This document shows, piece by piece, positions 32,297-42,119 of a DNA stretch of 64,000 nt. The notes beneath the pieces are model-generated. The model saw only the letters and a program-made list of their open reading frames with translations, had not been told where the DNA came from and made no database searches. The DNA is from UBA1672 sp050633285. Lineage in GTDB: Bacteria; Pseudomonadota; Alphaproteobacteria; Micavibrionales; Micavibrionaceae. How positions within the stretch are numbered: the first letter of the stretch is position 1; every line of letters begins with the position of its first letter. The stretch is taken from positions 1 through 64,000 of the forward strand of contig JBOEGG010000008.1 in NCBI GenBank assembly GCA_050633285.1, in the 5' to 3' direction. The translations under genes were made by a program, and so were the position numbers.

Positions 32297-33631
32297 ATGC
32301 AAGACCATATGCAAACAGATAAGCCAAGTTCTCATTCTAGCAAAGATATCCCCTCTAACTCCGGTATCATAAAAGGAGATAGTAGCCGTGCGCATGTGAA
32401 CCCACTTGAAAAGGATGCGTGTGATTTTGCCCTTAATGGTCGTGACTTTAGTCAGGCATCTTCTTTTTCTATGCCGAAGGATCAGGAAATTGAACATGGT
32501 TCGGCACAATCTTATGGAACAGGGCATTCTTTATCAAATGAGCAGCAAGCGAAATATAGCGCGATTTTAGGCTATGATTTTAGTGATGTGCGTATTTATT
32601 CTGATGATGCGGCGGCGCAAGCTGCGGAGGGTATTGGTGCTACGGCCTTTTCCAAAGGGAATGATATTGTTTTTGGGAAAGGGGAGTTGCAAACCGGGGG
32701 GGAGGACAGTGAAAGACTTCTCGCTCATGAAATGGTGCATGTTGCGCAATTCAAAGAGGGGAAAACAGGGGGTAAGGTTTTGCGTTCTGACAAAGAGGGG
32801 CGTGGTCTTGGGCGTACTCCGCCGGAAGGGGTGTTTGATGCCGTTGAAAGTGTCGGGGAAGAGGACAGCCATGTGTTGTTTGGTATGGATTCTGCGGAAC
32901 TTGATGGTGATGATCTTGAAAGTTTAAGACAAGAACTTTGGGGGTGGCCTGGCCCGGTTGTTGTTGATCTGTATGGATACGCGTCATTAGAAGGGGATGA
33001 TGAGTACAATCTCAATCTGGCGGCGCATCGTGCAATGGCTGTTAGGGATGCTCTATACAGTATGTTGCCTTTGGGATCTCGTGTTATGGTTCATGCATTT
33101 GGTGAAACAGATCATTTTGGTGACCTGGATCAGAACCGCCGGGTTGGATTTGATGTTAAGCCTAATTTACTGTTTCAGCCTTTGCTCCAATTGCCATCTC
33201 TTCCCTCTCAATCTACTCAGCCAGAGTTAAGCGGTTTGTTACCGAATAGTTTGCCTGAGGATAATGGGCCGAACCTTTCTCCTTTTTTTACTAACCCTCC
33301 TTCTTTACGTGATGATCTATCGTTGGATTTTGGCCCTATGGCACGCTCTGCTGGGGCTAGAGGACAGGCATTGGGAGATGTTTTCGGTGATGATATCCAT
33401 AAGAGTTATGCGAGGATGATGAGTGAGATGTATCCATTCTTGCCTCCTGAGTTAAGGCATAGCCTTATACAAATGACACTGGATTCAAGTGTAGAATCGC
33501 ACATGGCTAGAGAGCATCCGAATTATATGGATCAGCAGAATGAAATTGATGCAAGAAACGGTGTTAGCCCTACTATTGTCCCTTTATTAAACGATGAAAT
33601 TCTACAAAAAATGATAGAGTTTTTTGAGTGA
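32297..33631 (+). CDS. DUF4157 protein with OmpA-like domain
   Basis: A 444-aa protein with a second DUF4157 domain (~80-165), including DFSDVRIYSDDAA and HEMVH (H144, E145, H148). An OmpA/MotB-like module follows (~190-290; LFGMDSAELDGDDLESL, YGYASLEGDDEYNLNLAAHRA, FGETDHFGDLDQNRRVGF), the fold that binds peptidoglycan. The C-terminal 150 residues are Pro/Leu-rich, then helical. It has no signal peptide, which fits loading into the injection system rather than export by Sec. A GGAGGAG lies just before the ATG at 32297. It could be an effector aimed at the periplasm or an anchor for the particle. Confidence 0.85.
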   Translation: MQDHMQTDKPSSHSSKDIPSNSGIIKGDSSRAHVNPLEKDACDFALNGRDFSQASSFSMPKDQEIEHGSAQSYGTGHSLSNEQQAKYSAILGYDFSDVRIYSDDAAAQAAEGIGATAFSKGNDIVFGKGELQTGGEDSERLLAHEMVHVAQFKEGKTGGKVLRSDKEGRGLGRTPPEGVFDAVESVGEEDSHVLFGMDSAELDGDDLESLRQELWGWPGPVVVDLYGYASLEGDDEYNLNLAAHRAMAVRDALYSMLPLGSRVMVHAFGETDHFGDLDQNRRVGFDVKPNLLFQPLLQLPSLPSQSTQPELSGLLPNSLPEDNGPNLSPFFTNPPSLRDDLSLDFGPMARSAGARGQALGDVFGDDIHKSYARMMSEMYPFLPPELRHSLIQMTLDSSVESHMAREHPNYMDQQNEIDARNGVSPTIVPLLNDEILQKMIEFFE

Positions 33632-33743
33632 GTGTAGAAAACATTTGAGGACAACTTTAGAAAAGTATCTTCTTATACTTGAGATTGAATTAAATCTTAG
33701 TATGATCTCATCATAGTTTGCATCTTAAAGTGGTTTCCGGGTA

Positions 33744-33772
33744 TTTCCTGTGAGTTGCGCATCTATTATGAT
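33744..33772 (+). promoter_or_regulatory. Weak candidate internal promoter of the eCIS locus
   Basis: TTTCCT (33744-33749) and TATGAT (33767-33772) with a 17-base spacer, in the only sizeable gap (186 bases) inside the locus, 45 bases before the hub-gene ATG. The -35 match is poor. Confidence 0.25.
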
Positions 33773-33817
33773 GTCTGCGTTATTGTATTGATTTAATTGA
33801 ATAATAGTGTTGATGGT

Positions 33818-34480
33818 ATGGCGGAATCTCCATTGTCTGTAAAATTAGTGAAGGCGGGTATCTTGTTGCTTGATACTGTCAATGCCTCCGTTGTTAAGGT
33901 TGTGCCTTTGCAGTATAATCCTGAGACTTTATCGCGCAGTTTGCAGGTACGCGGAGGAGGGAGTGAAGGGGGTGCGCAAGGTGATGCGCGGCGTCTTTCT
34001 GGTCCTCCGGTTGAGAGTTATACGGTTGAAGCGGTCTGGGATGCAACAGATCGCGTTTCTGCGCAATCTACAAATGATAGTGTGATTGGAGATCTTTCGG
34101 TTTTTGAAACGATTTTGTACCCCGAAAGTCAGAGTATGGCGGATAACCATGAGCTTGCTAATCTGGGTGCGTGGAACGTTGTTCCTGTTCAAAAGCCTTT
34201 GACAGTTTTTTCATGGGGTAATAATCGTGTCATGCCTGTTCGTATTACAAGCTTTAGCGTGACGGAAGAGGCTTTTGACAATGCGCTTAACCCGGTGCGG
34301 GCGCGGATTAGTCTGGGGATGCAGGTTTTGACAGTTGATGAGCTAGGGCATGACAGTATTGGGGGCACCTTATACATGGCATATCATAAGCAAAAAGAAG
34401 GGCTTGCAAATGCGCGGTCGAGTGGTGCTCTGGATGCATTGGGTTTGCAGGGCAATGAAATACTTTCTGCGATGGTGTAA
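33818..34480 (+). CDS. Tube-baseplate adaptor protein (Afp7/Pvc7-like)
   Basis: A 220-aa protein with the CIS tube-adaptor pattern: LVKAGILLLD, then VPLQYNPETLSRSLQVRG (~29-46). The later segments ESYTVEAVWDATD and VRITSFSVTEEAFDNALNP resemble the tube-like domain that joins the inner tube to the spike hub. In Afp/PVC this protein also has a LysM domain; here a separate 107-aa gene follows. The ATG at 33818 is preferred over an in-frame TTG at 33797. It heads the baseplate gene group. Confidence 0.8.
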   Translation: MAESPLSVKLVKAGILLLDTVNASVVKVVPLQYNPETLSRSLQVRGGGSEGGAQGDARRLSGPPVESYTVEAVWDATDRVSAQSTNDSVIGDLSVFETILYPESQSMADNHELANLGAWNVVPVQKPLTVFSWGNNRVMPVRITSFSVTEEAFDNALNPVRARISLGMQVLTVDELGHDSIGGTLYMAYHKQKEGLANARSSGALDALGLQGNEILSAMV

Positions 34481-34488
34481 GGGGCGAT

Positions 34489-34812
34489 ATGTCTAAGTCT
34501 TATTTTTTACCTGATAGCCGTTATTCCAATATTGAAACCTCGGAAGAGACTGATGATGCCGGACGTGAAGTTAAGTATGTCAGGCGGCGTTTTATCCCGC
34601 AGGAGGAGAGCTTTTCGCAAACGGGTGTTTATGAAATAAAGAGTTCTGACCGACCGGATCTTATCGCTCATGAGATATTCAAAGATGCCAAAGCGTTTTG
34701 GCGTGCTTGTGATGCTAATGGAGTTATGCATCCTGAGGTTTTGGTTAAGACAGAGGGAGATGTTTTGCGTGTGACTTTGCCAGAAGGTATTCGGGGGCCT
34801 GATAATGATTGA
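34489..34812 (+). CDS. Small LysM-like baseplate protein (tail protein X-like)
   Basis: A 107-aa protein. The segment RPDLIAHEIFKDAKAFWRA (~54-72), followed by NGVMHPEVL (~77-85), has the DxxAxxxxGDxxxWxxxxxxN..P spacing of LysM or tail-protein-X domains that help place the hub. It is eight bases after the Afp7-like gene and overlaps the hub gene by eight bases. Confidence 0.65.
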   Translation: MSKSYFLPDSRYSNIETSEETDDAGREVKYVRRRFIPQEESFSQTGVYEIKSSDRPDLIAHEIFKDAKAFWRACDANGVMHPEVLVKTEGDVLRVTLPEGIRGPDND

Positions 34813-35962
34813 GGGCGCGCATCTGATCATGGAGATTGGGGATTTATCTTTAGACCTTGCGCCGCGCTGTGTTGTTGAGTCGTTGGTTGAGTTGCAGGTC
34901 AATGAGTCATCAGGAACGCAACGTAGCGGTTTTCAATTTAAGTTACAGTATGAGCCGGATAGCGAGATTGGTCGTGATTTGTTGCCGGATGGTTTTTTTG
35001 ATGCTCCGAGGCGTGTGAAATTTGTTCTGTTGATGAACGGTAATATGCACGTGTTGATAGATGGTATTATTACGCGGCAGGATATAACGCAAAGCTCTAC
35101 ACTGGGGCAATCGTCTTTGACCATAACCGGTATGGATTTAACGCAAGTGATGGATCAGATCGATCTGACAGGTGTTCCGATGCCTGCTATGCCGACTTTT
35201 ACGCAAGTGGATTTTATGTTGGTGCCGTATATGGCGTACGGCATTATACCGATGGTTATTCCGACAGTTCAGCTGGCAAATTTTAACCCTGTGAAGTCTG
35301 TTCCTGCGCGGCAGGGGACTGATTATGCTCATATAACTCGTTTAGCGTCTGAGGCGGGTTATGTGTTTTATATTTATTATAATAGTTTAGGCCAGAATAT
35401 TGCGTATTGGGGCCCTGAGGTGCAGCTTGGAGAGATACAGCGACCCTTGAGTGTGAATATGGGCACAGATAGCAATGTTGATTCCATTAATTTTGGTTAT
35501 GACGGGATTAGTAAGCCGCTTTATGTCCTTTGGCATAAGGATGATTTGCTTACGGGGATGACAATTCCGATTCCTATGCCTGATACAAATCCATTGTCCC
35601 CCAGCTTAGGGCATGAATCTATAGCTCCTCGAAAATTTGTGCAGCTTAACCACAGGAGTACTAAGACAGAAGATAATGATGCAATGGCAAAAAAATCTGT
35701 CCCGGAAGTGTTAATGAGCGGTCTTGGTAAAGCTGCACGTGATGCGAATGTTGTAAGTGCATCCGGTTCATTGGATGTTTTGCGATATGGTGATTTGCTT
35801 CGTGCGCGGCATTTGGTGAGCGTTAGAGGAGCAGGGGATCGTTATAATGGTTTGTATTATGTTGAGAAAACGACAACGACGTTAAAACCGGGAGATATTC
35901 AACAGAGCTTTTCATTGAAACGGAATGCGCATGGCGTTTTCCCTGACAGTGTTGCAGCGTAG
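34805..35962 (+). CDS. Spike hub protein (gpD/gp27, VgrG N-terminal-like)
   Basis: A 385-aa homologue of phage late control protein gpD, which forms the threefold hub below the tube. LITITGM-type strands (SSLTITGMDLTQVMDQIDL) and the second tube-like domain (DYAHITRLASEAGYVFYI, ~174-191) are typical. The C-terminal SVRGAGDRYNGLYYVEKTTTTL is the canonical gpD ending. In Afp8 this and the spike form one chain (VgrG-like); here they are separate genes, 11 bases apart. Confidence 0.88.
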   Translation: MIEGAHLIMEIGDLSLDLAPRCVVESLVELQVNESSGTQRSGFQFKLQYEPDSEIGRDLLPDGFFDAPRRVKFVLLMNGNMHVLIDGIITRQDITQSSTLGQSSLTITGMDLTQVMDQIDLTGVPMPAMPTFTQVDFMLVPYMAYGIIPMVIPTVQLANFNPVKSVPARQGTDYAHITRLASEAGYVFYIYYNSLGQNIAYWGPEVQLGEIQRPLSVNMGTDSNVDSINFGYDGISKPLYVLWHKDDLLTGMTIPIPMPDTNPLSPSLGHESIAPRKFVQLNHRSTKTEDNDAMAKKSVPEVLMSGLGKAARDANVVSASGSLDVLRYGDLLRARHLVSVRGAGDRYNGLYYVEKTTTTLKPGDIQQSFSLKRNAHGVFPDSVAA

Positions 35963-35973
35963 GTGGGTGAAAT

Positions 35974-36489
35974 ATGTCTGAAGCAAAAAGGTTTTACGGG
36001 AAGTATCGAGGATCGGTCATTAATAATATCGACCCGTTACAAACCGGACGTATTATGGTGCAAGTGCCTGATGTCCTTGGAATTAATATTTCAAGTTGGG
36101 CGATGCCTTGTTTCCCTGTTGCCGGGGTCCAGTCGGGTAATTTTGCAGTGCCTCCCATCGGGACAGGCGTTTGGGTGGAGTTTGAGCAGGGTAATCCCGA
36201 TTATCCGATATGGACGGGGTGTTATTATAAAACCGCGGCGGAAGTTCCGGCTCTCGCGCTCGCTGCGCCTCCCGGTGTTGATAATATGGTGGTGCAAACC
36301 ACGGGGCAAAACAGTTTTATGATTAATGATACGCCCGGCCCGACTGGCGGAATACTTCTTAAGACGACAACGGGGGCGATGATTTCGATTAATGATGTTG
36401 GAATTACTATTTCCAACGGTAAGGGGGCATCTATTTTGATGTCGGGGCCTTCCGTTACGGTGAATGGTGGTGCTTTGGTTGTAACGTAA
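35974..36489 (+). CDS. Baseplate spike protein (gp5/gpV-like)
   Basis: 171 aa. An N-terminal OB-fold (RFYGKYRGSVINNIDPLQTG, MVQVPDVLG, WAMPCFPVAG, GTGVWVEFEQGNPDYPIWTG) is followed by a short beta-helical needle of alternating residues (GGILLKTTTGAMISINDVG, ITISNGKGASILMSG). It trimerises to make the membrane-piercing spike below the hub. It is preceded by the hub gene and followed by the PAAR tip gene. Confidence 0.92.
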   Translation: MSEAKRFYGKYRGSVINNIDPLQTGRIMVQVPDVLGINISSWAMPCFPVAGVQSGNFAVPPIGTGVWVEFEQGNPDYPIWTGCYYKTAAEVPALALAAPPGVDNMVVQTTGQNSFMINDTPGPTGGILLKTTTGAMISINDVGITISNGKGASILMSGPSVTVNGGALVVT

Positions 36490-36516
36490 GGTTTTTTATG
36501 TGTGTGAGGAAATAAT

Positions 36517-36861
36517 ATGCCTGGTCCAATTTTACATGTCGGAATAAGTGCTTCGTGCCCGCATGGTGCGCCGATGAGTGTTGCTCTTGGTGAAGCGCGA
36601 GTGATGGTGAGTGGTGCTCCTGTTGCGACTGTTACTGATGTTTATAGTTATGCGGGGTGTCCGTTTCAGATTCCTGTTGGTGCAGGGACAAAGCCACAGC
36701 CGTGTGTAACGACGCAATGGGCGATGCCTGCAACACGGGTTCTGGCGAATGGAAAGCCTGTGATGTTGGTGAGCAGCGGCGGGATAGCTTTAAGTGCAGA
36801 GCAAATACCGCAAGGCCCGGCTGTTATATCTGTTGTTCAATCTCGTGTTATTGCGACTTAG
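36517..36861 (+). CDS. PAAR-like spike tip protein
   Basis: A 114-aa protein of the PAAR/DUF4280-like type with repeated GxPVxxVxD-like strands and cysteines (SCPHGAPMSVALGEARVMV, YAGCPFQIP, PQPCVTTQW). It forms the sharp cone that caps the spike, often held by a metal ion. It carries no toxin extension. It corresponds to Afp10. Confidence 0.9.
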   Translation: MPGPILHVGISASCPHGAPMSVALGEARVMVSGAPVATVTDVYSYAGCPFQIPVGAGTKPQPCVTTQWAMPATRVLANGKPVMLVSSGGIALSAEQIPQGPAVISVVQSRVIAT

Positions 36862-36876
36862 TGGAGGGGAGAACTT

Positions 36877-37236
36877 ATGAAGCATGTAGCATATCCATAT
36901 TCATTTGGTGTCAATGGACAGACCGCAGAAGCAACGGGTGATGACTATATTCGTACACTTATGGAGCAAATTCTTTTTACAAACCCGGGAGAGAGGATAA
37001 ATCGCCCTGATTTCGGAAGTGGTTTAATGCAGCTTGTGTTCGCGCCGAATAGTGATGCTTTGGTTTCAACAATTCAGATGACGGTTCAGGCGGCGTTACA
37101 AAAATGGATGGGGTCACTGGTCGTTGTACATGGTGTGCAGGTGGAGCATCAGGATGCCATGCTTTATGTCACGGTGAAATATACGCCGTCGTTACAAAAT
37201 GAAACACGTGTCGCTACGTTTGAGCGTTCGATTTAA
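36877..37236 (+). CDS. Baseplate wedge protein gp25-like
   Basis: A 119-aa gp25/W family protein. It shows the family core DDYIRTLMEQILFTNPGERI, NRPDFGSGLMQLVF, and the C-terminal LYVTVKYTP. It is a wedge subunit that nucleates the sheath. Compact spacing follows: nine bases to the next gene. Confidence 0.93.
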   Translation: MKHVAYPYSFGVNGQTAEATGDDYIRTLMEQILFTNPGERINRPDFGSGLMQLVFAPNSDALVSTIQMTVQAALQKWMGSLVVVHGVQVEHQDAMLYVTVKYTPSLQNETRVATFERSI

Positions 37237-37245
37237 GAGGGAATA

Positions 37246-39618
37246 GTGATGACTACGACTATTTATCGATGTCAGGATTTACGGCGCAAGGCTCTGGTTG
37301 AAGAGACCGCAACTGTAAATGGAATTGATTATATAGAAATCGGGGATGCGTCCCAGACTGTGTTGCATGTGTTCTTTCTTAATTCATTGCCGGGGGAGGC
37401 AGGGGGTATTCCGGCTGCTTCTGTTTTGGGTGTCGATAATATTCGGATATCAGGGGGAACACGTATTACACATGTCGGTGTTACTCATGTTACATCGAAT
37501 GGGAAGCAGCTCACTGTTCAGGTGAGTGAACCCGGGGACTTTTCTGAATACACGTTGTCTATTGTTGTCGGGGTGTCTGATGATACTCCTCCTGATGGAT
37601 TTGACCCAATTCTATCTTCTATTGGTTTCAGTTTTAAAGCTCTGTGTGAAACGGACTTTGATTGTGTTCGTGAGGTTGGCTGTGTCGATGATGCGGGACA
37701 AGCGCCGCAGATGAACTATCTTGCCAAAGATTATCAAAGTTTCAGGCAGTTGATGTTGGATCGTTTAAGTGTTTCTTTGCCCCATTGGAATGATCGAAGT
37801 CCTGCTGATCCTTATATCGCGTTGGTCGAGGCGTTGGCATATAAAGCCGATCAGCTTAGTTATTATCAAGATGCTGTTGCAACAGAAGCGTATCTTGATA
37901 CGGCACGTAGTCGGATTTCGTTGAGGCGGCATGCTCGCTTAATGGACTACTTTGTTGATGAGGGATGTAATGCGCGTAGCTTTGCTTATCTAAATGTGCG
38001 TGCAAATTCTGATGCTGATATGTCTGTCTTGCCTAAATCTACCCCTTTTGTTGCTGCGGGGCGGGATGGTGATGTACAAATAAGTTTGGCGCAGATGCAG
38101 GAGGCCATACGGGGCCGAAAAATTGTTTTTGAGGCTATGCATGATTTAGAGTTGCGATCTGCTCATAATCAAATGTCATTTTATACATGGAGCGATGCGG
38201 AATGTTGTTTGAAAAAGGGCAGTGTTTCGGCGACTCTTTTGAAAAATCCGGATATGGAATTGCGCGAAGGTGAGCTCTTAGCTCTGAAGCAGATGGTATC
38301 GCCTGTTACCGGACTGGAAGCGGATTCTGACCCGGAGCTTGTACAGGTTGTCCGGCTTATCAAGGTAGAAGGGACAGTTGACCCGCTGGGTGGTCAGGAA
38401 GTGGTGAATGTTACGTGGCATGACCAAGATGCATTGCTGTTTGATCTCATCATATCTGCTGAAATGTTAAACCAGGATGGAGTGCTGCAAAATACAGATA
38501 CTGCTATTGTTCTTGGTAATATCGTTGCTGTTGATCATGGATATGGCATGAGTGATATTATGTTAGATATTGTTGAGGATGATGAGGGTTATAATCCATT
38601 ATTTCCAGTTTCTGATATATGCCATGCCTCTGGGGATAGTAGCAGTTCATCTGCACAGCTTGTTTTGCAGCAGGGGGGGGAGGATGCTCTACCCGTTTTG
38701 TCTTTGCATGATGGCTCTTCCATTTGGGAAGCACGTCGTGATTTATTATCAAGTGACCGGTTTGCATCTGATTTTGTTGTGGAAATAGAGGATGGTGGGG
38801 CGAGTTATATCCGTTTTGGTGATGGTGATTTCGGGCGCATGCCACCAGTTGGCACTCAATTTACAGCGTCGTGCCGCATTGGTAATGGTGTTCGCGGGAA
38901 TATCGGACGTGGGGTGTTGAGTAAGATTGCTTATGATGTTGACGGGATTGAAGAGGTTACGAACCTGATACCTGCGCAAGGTGGTCGTGATCCGGAGAAT
39001 AAACGTCAAATAAAACAACGTGTGCCCGAAGCGTATAAAACGCAAAAACGCGCTGTGACGCCAGAGGATTATGAATCTGTTCTTACCATGCGGGATGATG
39101 TGCAGGGGGCTAATGCGCATATTAAGTGGACGGGAAGTTGGTATACTGTTTTTGTTACGGTTGATCGTGTTAATGGCTTATCAGTTCAAAACGATTCAGA
39201 TTTTAAAAATGACATTTTAGAAATGCTGCGTGCATATCGTTTGGCAGGCTATGATTTGGAATTGCGAGACCCGTCTTATGTTCCGGTTGATCTGGGTCTG
39301 CATATTTGTGTCAATGAAGGATCTTTTGCAAGTGATGTTAAACGTCAAGTTTTGCGCGCTCTTCATAAGTATTTCTCAGCCGATAATTTCACGTTTGGAA
39401 ATCCGTTATATTCAAGTCGTATCTATTCACTCGTTATGGGTGTTGATGGTGTTAATTCGGTTGAAATAAAGAGGTTTAAACGTTGGGGTAAAGATCCTAA
39501 TCAGGAGCTTGAGAATGGCGTTATTGAAACCGGCGCGCAGGAGATTATTCGCTTGGAAAATGATCCGAGTTTCCCTGAGGATGGGCAGATTAAAATTGAG
39601 ACTGGAGGCGGGTTATGA
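37246..39618 (+). CDS. Baseplate J-like wedge protein (Afp11-like)
   Basis: A 790-aa baseplate J/gp47-family protein. It contains IALVEALAYKADQLSYYQDA (~187-206) with YLDTARSRISLRRHARLMDY, the central YIRFGDGDFGRMP (~522-534), and the C-terminal KRAVTPEDYESVLTMRDDV (~599-617) typical of gpJ cores. With gp25 and the following paralogue it builds the wedge ring around the hub. It overlaps the next gene by ATGA. Confidence 0.9.
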   Translation: MMTTTIYRCQDLRRKALVEETATVNGIDYIEIGDASQTVLHVFFLNSLPGEAGGIPAASVLGVDNIRISGGTRITHVGVTHVTSNGKQLTVQVSEPGDFSEYTLSIVVGVSDDTPPDGFDPILSSIGFSFKALCETDFDCVREVGCVDDAGQAPQMNYLAKDYQSFRQLMLDRLSVSLPHWNDRSPADPYIALVEALAYKADQLSYYQDAVATEAYLDTARSRISLRRHARLMDYFVDEGCNARSFAYLNVRANSDADMSVLPKSTPFVAAGRDGDVQISLAQMQEAIRGRKIVFEAMHDLELRSAHNQMSFYTWSDAECCLKKGSVSATLLKNPDMELREGELLALKQMVSPVTGLEADSDPELVQVVRLIKVEGTVDPLGGQEVVNVTWHDQDALLFDLIISAEMLNQDGVLQNTDTAIVLGNIVAVDHGYGMSDIMLDIVEDDEGYNPLFPVSDICHASGDSSSSSAQLVLQQGGEDALPVLSLHDGSSIWEARRDLLSSDRFASDFVVEIEDGGASYIRFGDGDFGRMPPVGTQFTASCRIGNGVRGNIGRGVLSKIAYDVDGIEEVTNLIPAQGGRDPENKRQIKQRVPEAYKTQKRAVTPEDYESVLTMRDDVQGANAHIKWTGSWYTVFVTVDRVNGLSVQNDSDFKNDILEMLRAYRLAGYDLELRDPSYVPVDLGLHICVNEGSFASDVKRQVLRALHKYFSADNFTFGNPLYSSRIYSLVMGVDGVNSVEIKRFKRWGKDPNQELENGVIETGAQEIIRLENDPSFPEDGQIKIETGGGL

Positions 39619-42119
39619 GTGATTTTCCATTGCTTGATAATGATCATAGTTGCTGTGGCGATGTGCAGGATTGTTGTGAGAGTAACGGGCGTGATAATCC
39701 TGTTGGTCAGACCGAGATTACACACCGTCCGAGTAACTATAGCGGATATGTCAATGCTATGCGTCATGATATATCGAGGAATCCGGCTTTGCGTCGTTTA
39801 ACAGTGCGTGAAAATTCTGACCCGAGTATAGCCATGTTGGATGCGTGGGGTAGCACACTTGAAGTGCTCAGTTTTTATCAGGACCGGATCGCTAATGAGC
39901 ATTATTTAAACACGGCAACAGAGCGTGTGTCTGTTGTGAAAATGGCAGAGCAGATCGGATATAAACCACAGCCCGGTGTTTGCGCATCGACTTATCTGGC
40001 TTTTTCTTGTGATGAATTTGATGGCAGTCCGAAAAGTGTACTGATTGAAAAGGGCACAATGGCACAAAGTGTTCCCGGGCAAGATGAAATGCCGCAGATA
40101 TTTGAAACCAATCAGGAGATTACGGCTCGCCCTGAGTGGAATTCCATGAAGGTAGAAACATATCAAGAGTATGTGCCATCTCAAGGGGATAATGTTCTGT
40201 ATTTACAGGGTGTTGTTTCTGACGTTAAAGCGGGAGATGCGCTTTTGATTGTTGGGGATGAACGATATAGCAGGCGTAGTAGTGGTCTATGGGATCATGC
40301 GCGCATTACGGCTATTGAAACATTCGATGAAGCGGAGAGCGTTCCTGCTTATACCAAGGTGACTTTGAATCAAGTACTAGAGAATAATTATGCAGGTAGA
40401 GACCCACGTGTGTTCTATTTTCGCAGACGTGCAAATTTGTTTGGTTTTAATGCTATGCCGTGGGCGGGTTTGCCAGTTAATTTGCGGGTGGGGGAGCATG
40501 TCAAGGATGCCTCTGGAAATGTAAGCTATGTTACCGGGATATATGCCGATCGTTCTGATTTATGGGCAGATAAGAACTTTACGAGAGTTAGTGAGGAGCT
40601 ATATCTGGATCAGGTTTATGACGGGATAGCACCACAAGACTGGGTACTTGTCGTGAATCCGTCTTATCAGCGCCTATTTCAGGTTAGTGATGTGAGTGAA
40701 GTAACGCAGACTGACTATATGCTGTCTGCTCAAGTGACGAAATTAACTGTGTCAGGAGGCGGGATACATCGTTTTTCTCCAAAAGAAGGCTCGGTTTTGT
40801 GTCAGTGCGTTGAACTTGAATTTGGAGCGCGACCTATTGAAGAGCCGTTAAGTGGTCAAAATCTTGTTCTACCCGGTGTGAAAGGATTGTCTCAGGGGCA
40901 GATTTTAGCATTGAGTGGAGAGGATGATGCAGGGGTACCTTATACAGATATATTGGTTATTGATGAGGTCATTGAAAGTGATAATCAAACGGAATTGCGT
41001 ACAGAAACGGCGCTTTCTTATGACTATATGCCTCAGACTATAACACTTAATGCCAATGTCACGATGGCTAGTCATGGGCGAAGTGTTGACGAAACTTTAG
41101 GCAGTGGAAATGGTGGTCGTGTTTCACAAAATTTTACCTTAATGCAATTGCCTTTGGCATATGTGAATGCGGCAACGGCACGCGGTTTTCAAACCACATT
41201 GGAAATTCGGGTTGATGATATTCTTTGGCATGAAGTTGATAGTTTTTACAGCCAAGGGGACGATGAGCGTATTTATACGACCCGTATTAATGATGATGGG
41301 CAGGTTACTATACAGTTCGGTGATGGGGTGAATGGTGCTCGTTTGCCAAGTGGCCGCAATAATGTTGTTGCACATTATCGCGTGGGAGGCGGTCTGGATG
41401 GTGTTGTAGAGGGTGGAAAAGTGAGTCAGTTGCTTACTATGCCGCTTGGGTGTTCAAAGGTTACAAACCCTATTGCATCGGAAGGCGGGAGTGATCCGGA
41501 GACATTGAATATGGCGCGCCAGAATGCTCCGCTTAGTGTTGTTACAATGAATCGCATTGTTTCTTTAAGGGATTTTGAAGACTTTGTTCGTGCGTATCCG
41601 GGAATTGGTAAGGCGCAAGCTGTAACACTTTGGGAAGAGGAGGGGCGTGTTGTCCATGTAACCGTTTCCTTAGAAGGAGGGGTTTCCTTAGAAGAGGGTA
41701 GTATTACGGAACAGAACTTACGTGTGAGCATTGATGCGGCACGCCATGTCGATCATGCGTTTAAACTTTCTGGCTATGATGCTCGGGAATTTATTTGTAA
41801 GGCCGAGCTTGTTATTCATTCCGATTACCTTTTTGACGCCGTTCAAGAGGCTGCGATATCTGCATTGTCTGAGGTATTTGGTTTTGAGAACAGATCATTT
41901 GGTCAAGATGTCACTTTGGCCGAAATCTACGCCTGTTTACATGAGGTGGACGGTATTGAAGGTGTTGATATCAATGCACTGTATTTTGACGGAGAGGGCG
42001 AAGCCCTGCAAAACCGTCTAACGGTTCATGCTGCACGTAATGAAAATGGTGTTTTTGAGATGGCTGGACTTTTGACCATTCATACAAGTTATCTTGAGCT
42101 AAAGGAGAAAACGGCATGA
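39615..42119 (+). CDS. Second baseplate J-like wedge protein (Afp12-like)
   Basis: An 834-aa paralogue of the preceding protein. It has AMLDAWGSTLEVLSFYQDR (~74-92) and YLNTATERVSVVKMAEQIGY, then the central VTIQFGDGVNGARLPSG (~560-576) and VTMNRIVSLRDFEDFVRAY (~643-661). An extra ~250-residue beta-rich insertion lies between the N- and C-terminal core parts. Two J-like proteins per cluster is standard for eCIS. The N-terminus has CCGDVQDCCES (~14-24), a four-cysteine cluster that could bind metal. It overlaps its downstream neighbour by ATGA. Confidence 0.9.
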   Translation: MSDFPLLDNDHSCCGDVQDCCESNGRDNPVGQTEITHRPSNYSGYVNAMRHDISRNPALRRLTVRENSDPSIAMLDAWGSTLEVLSFYQDRIANEHYLNTATERVSVVKMAEQIGYKPQPGVCASTYLAFSCDEFDGSPKSVLIEKGTMAQSVPGQDEMPQIFETNQEITARPEWNSMKVETYQEYVPSQGDNVLYLQGVVSDVKAGDALLIVGDERYSRRSSGLWDHARITAIETFDEAESVPAYTKVTLNQVLENNYAGRDPRVFYFRRRANLFGFNAMPWAGLPVNLRVGEHVKDASGNVSYVTGIYADRSDLWADKNFTRVSEELYLDQVYDGIAPQDWVLVVNPSYQRLFQVSDVSEVTQTDYMLSAQVTKLTVSGGGIHRFSPKEGSVLCQCVELEFGARPIEEPLSGQNLVLPGVKGLSQGQILALSGEDDAGVPYTDILVIDEVIESDNQTELRTETALSYDYMPQTITLNANVTMASHGRSVDETLGSGNGGRVSQNFTLMQLPLAYVNAATARGFQTTLEIRVDDILWHEVDSFYSQGDDERIYTTRINDDGQVTIQFGDGVNGARLPSGRNNVVAHYRVGGGLDGVVEGGKVSQLLTMPLGCSKVTNPIASEGGSDPETLNMARQNAPLSVVTMNRIVSLRDFEDFVRAYPGIGKAQAVTLWEEEGRVVHVTVSLEGGVSLEEGSITEQNLRVSIDAARHVDHAFKLSGYDAREFICKAELVIHSDYLFDAVQEAAISALSEVFGFENRSFGQDVTLAEIYACLHEVDGIEGVDINALYFDGEGEALQNRLTVHAARNENGVFEMAGLLTIHTSYLELKEKTA

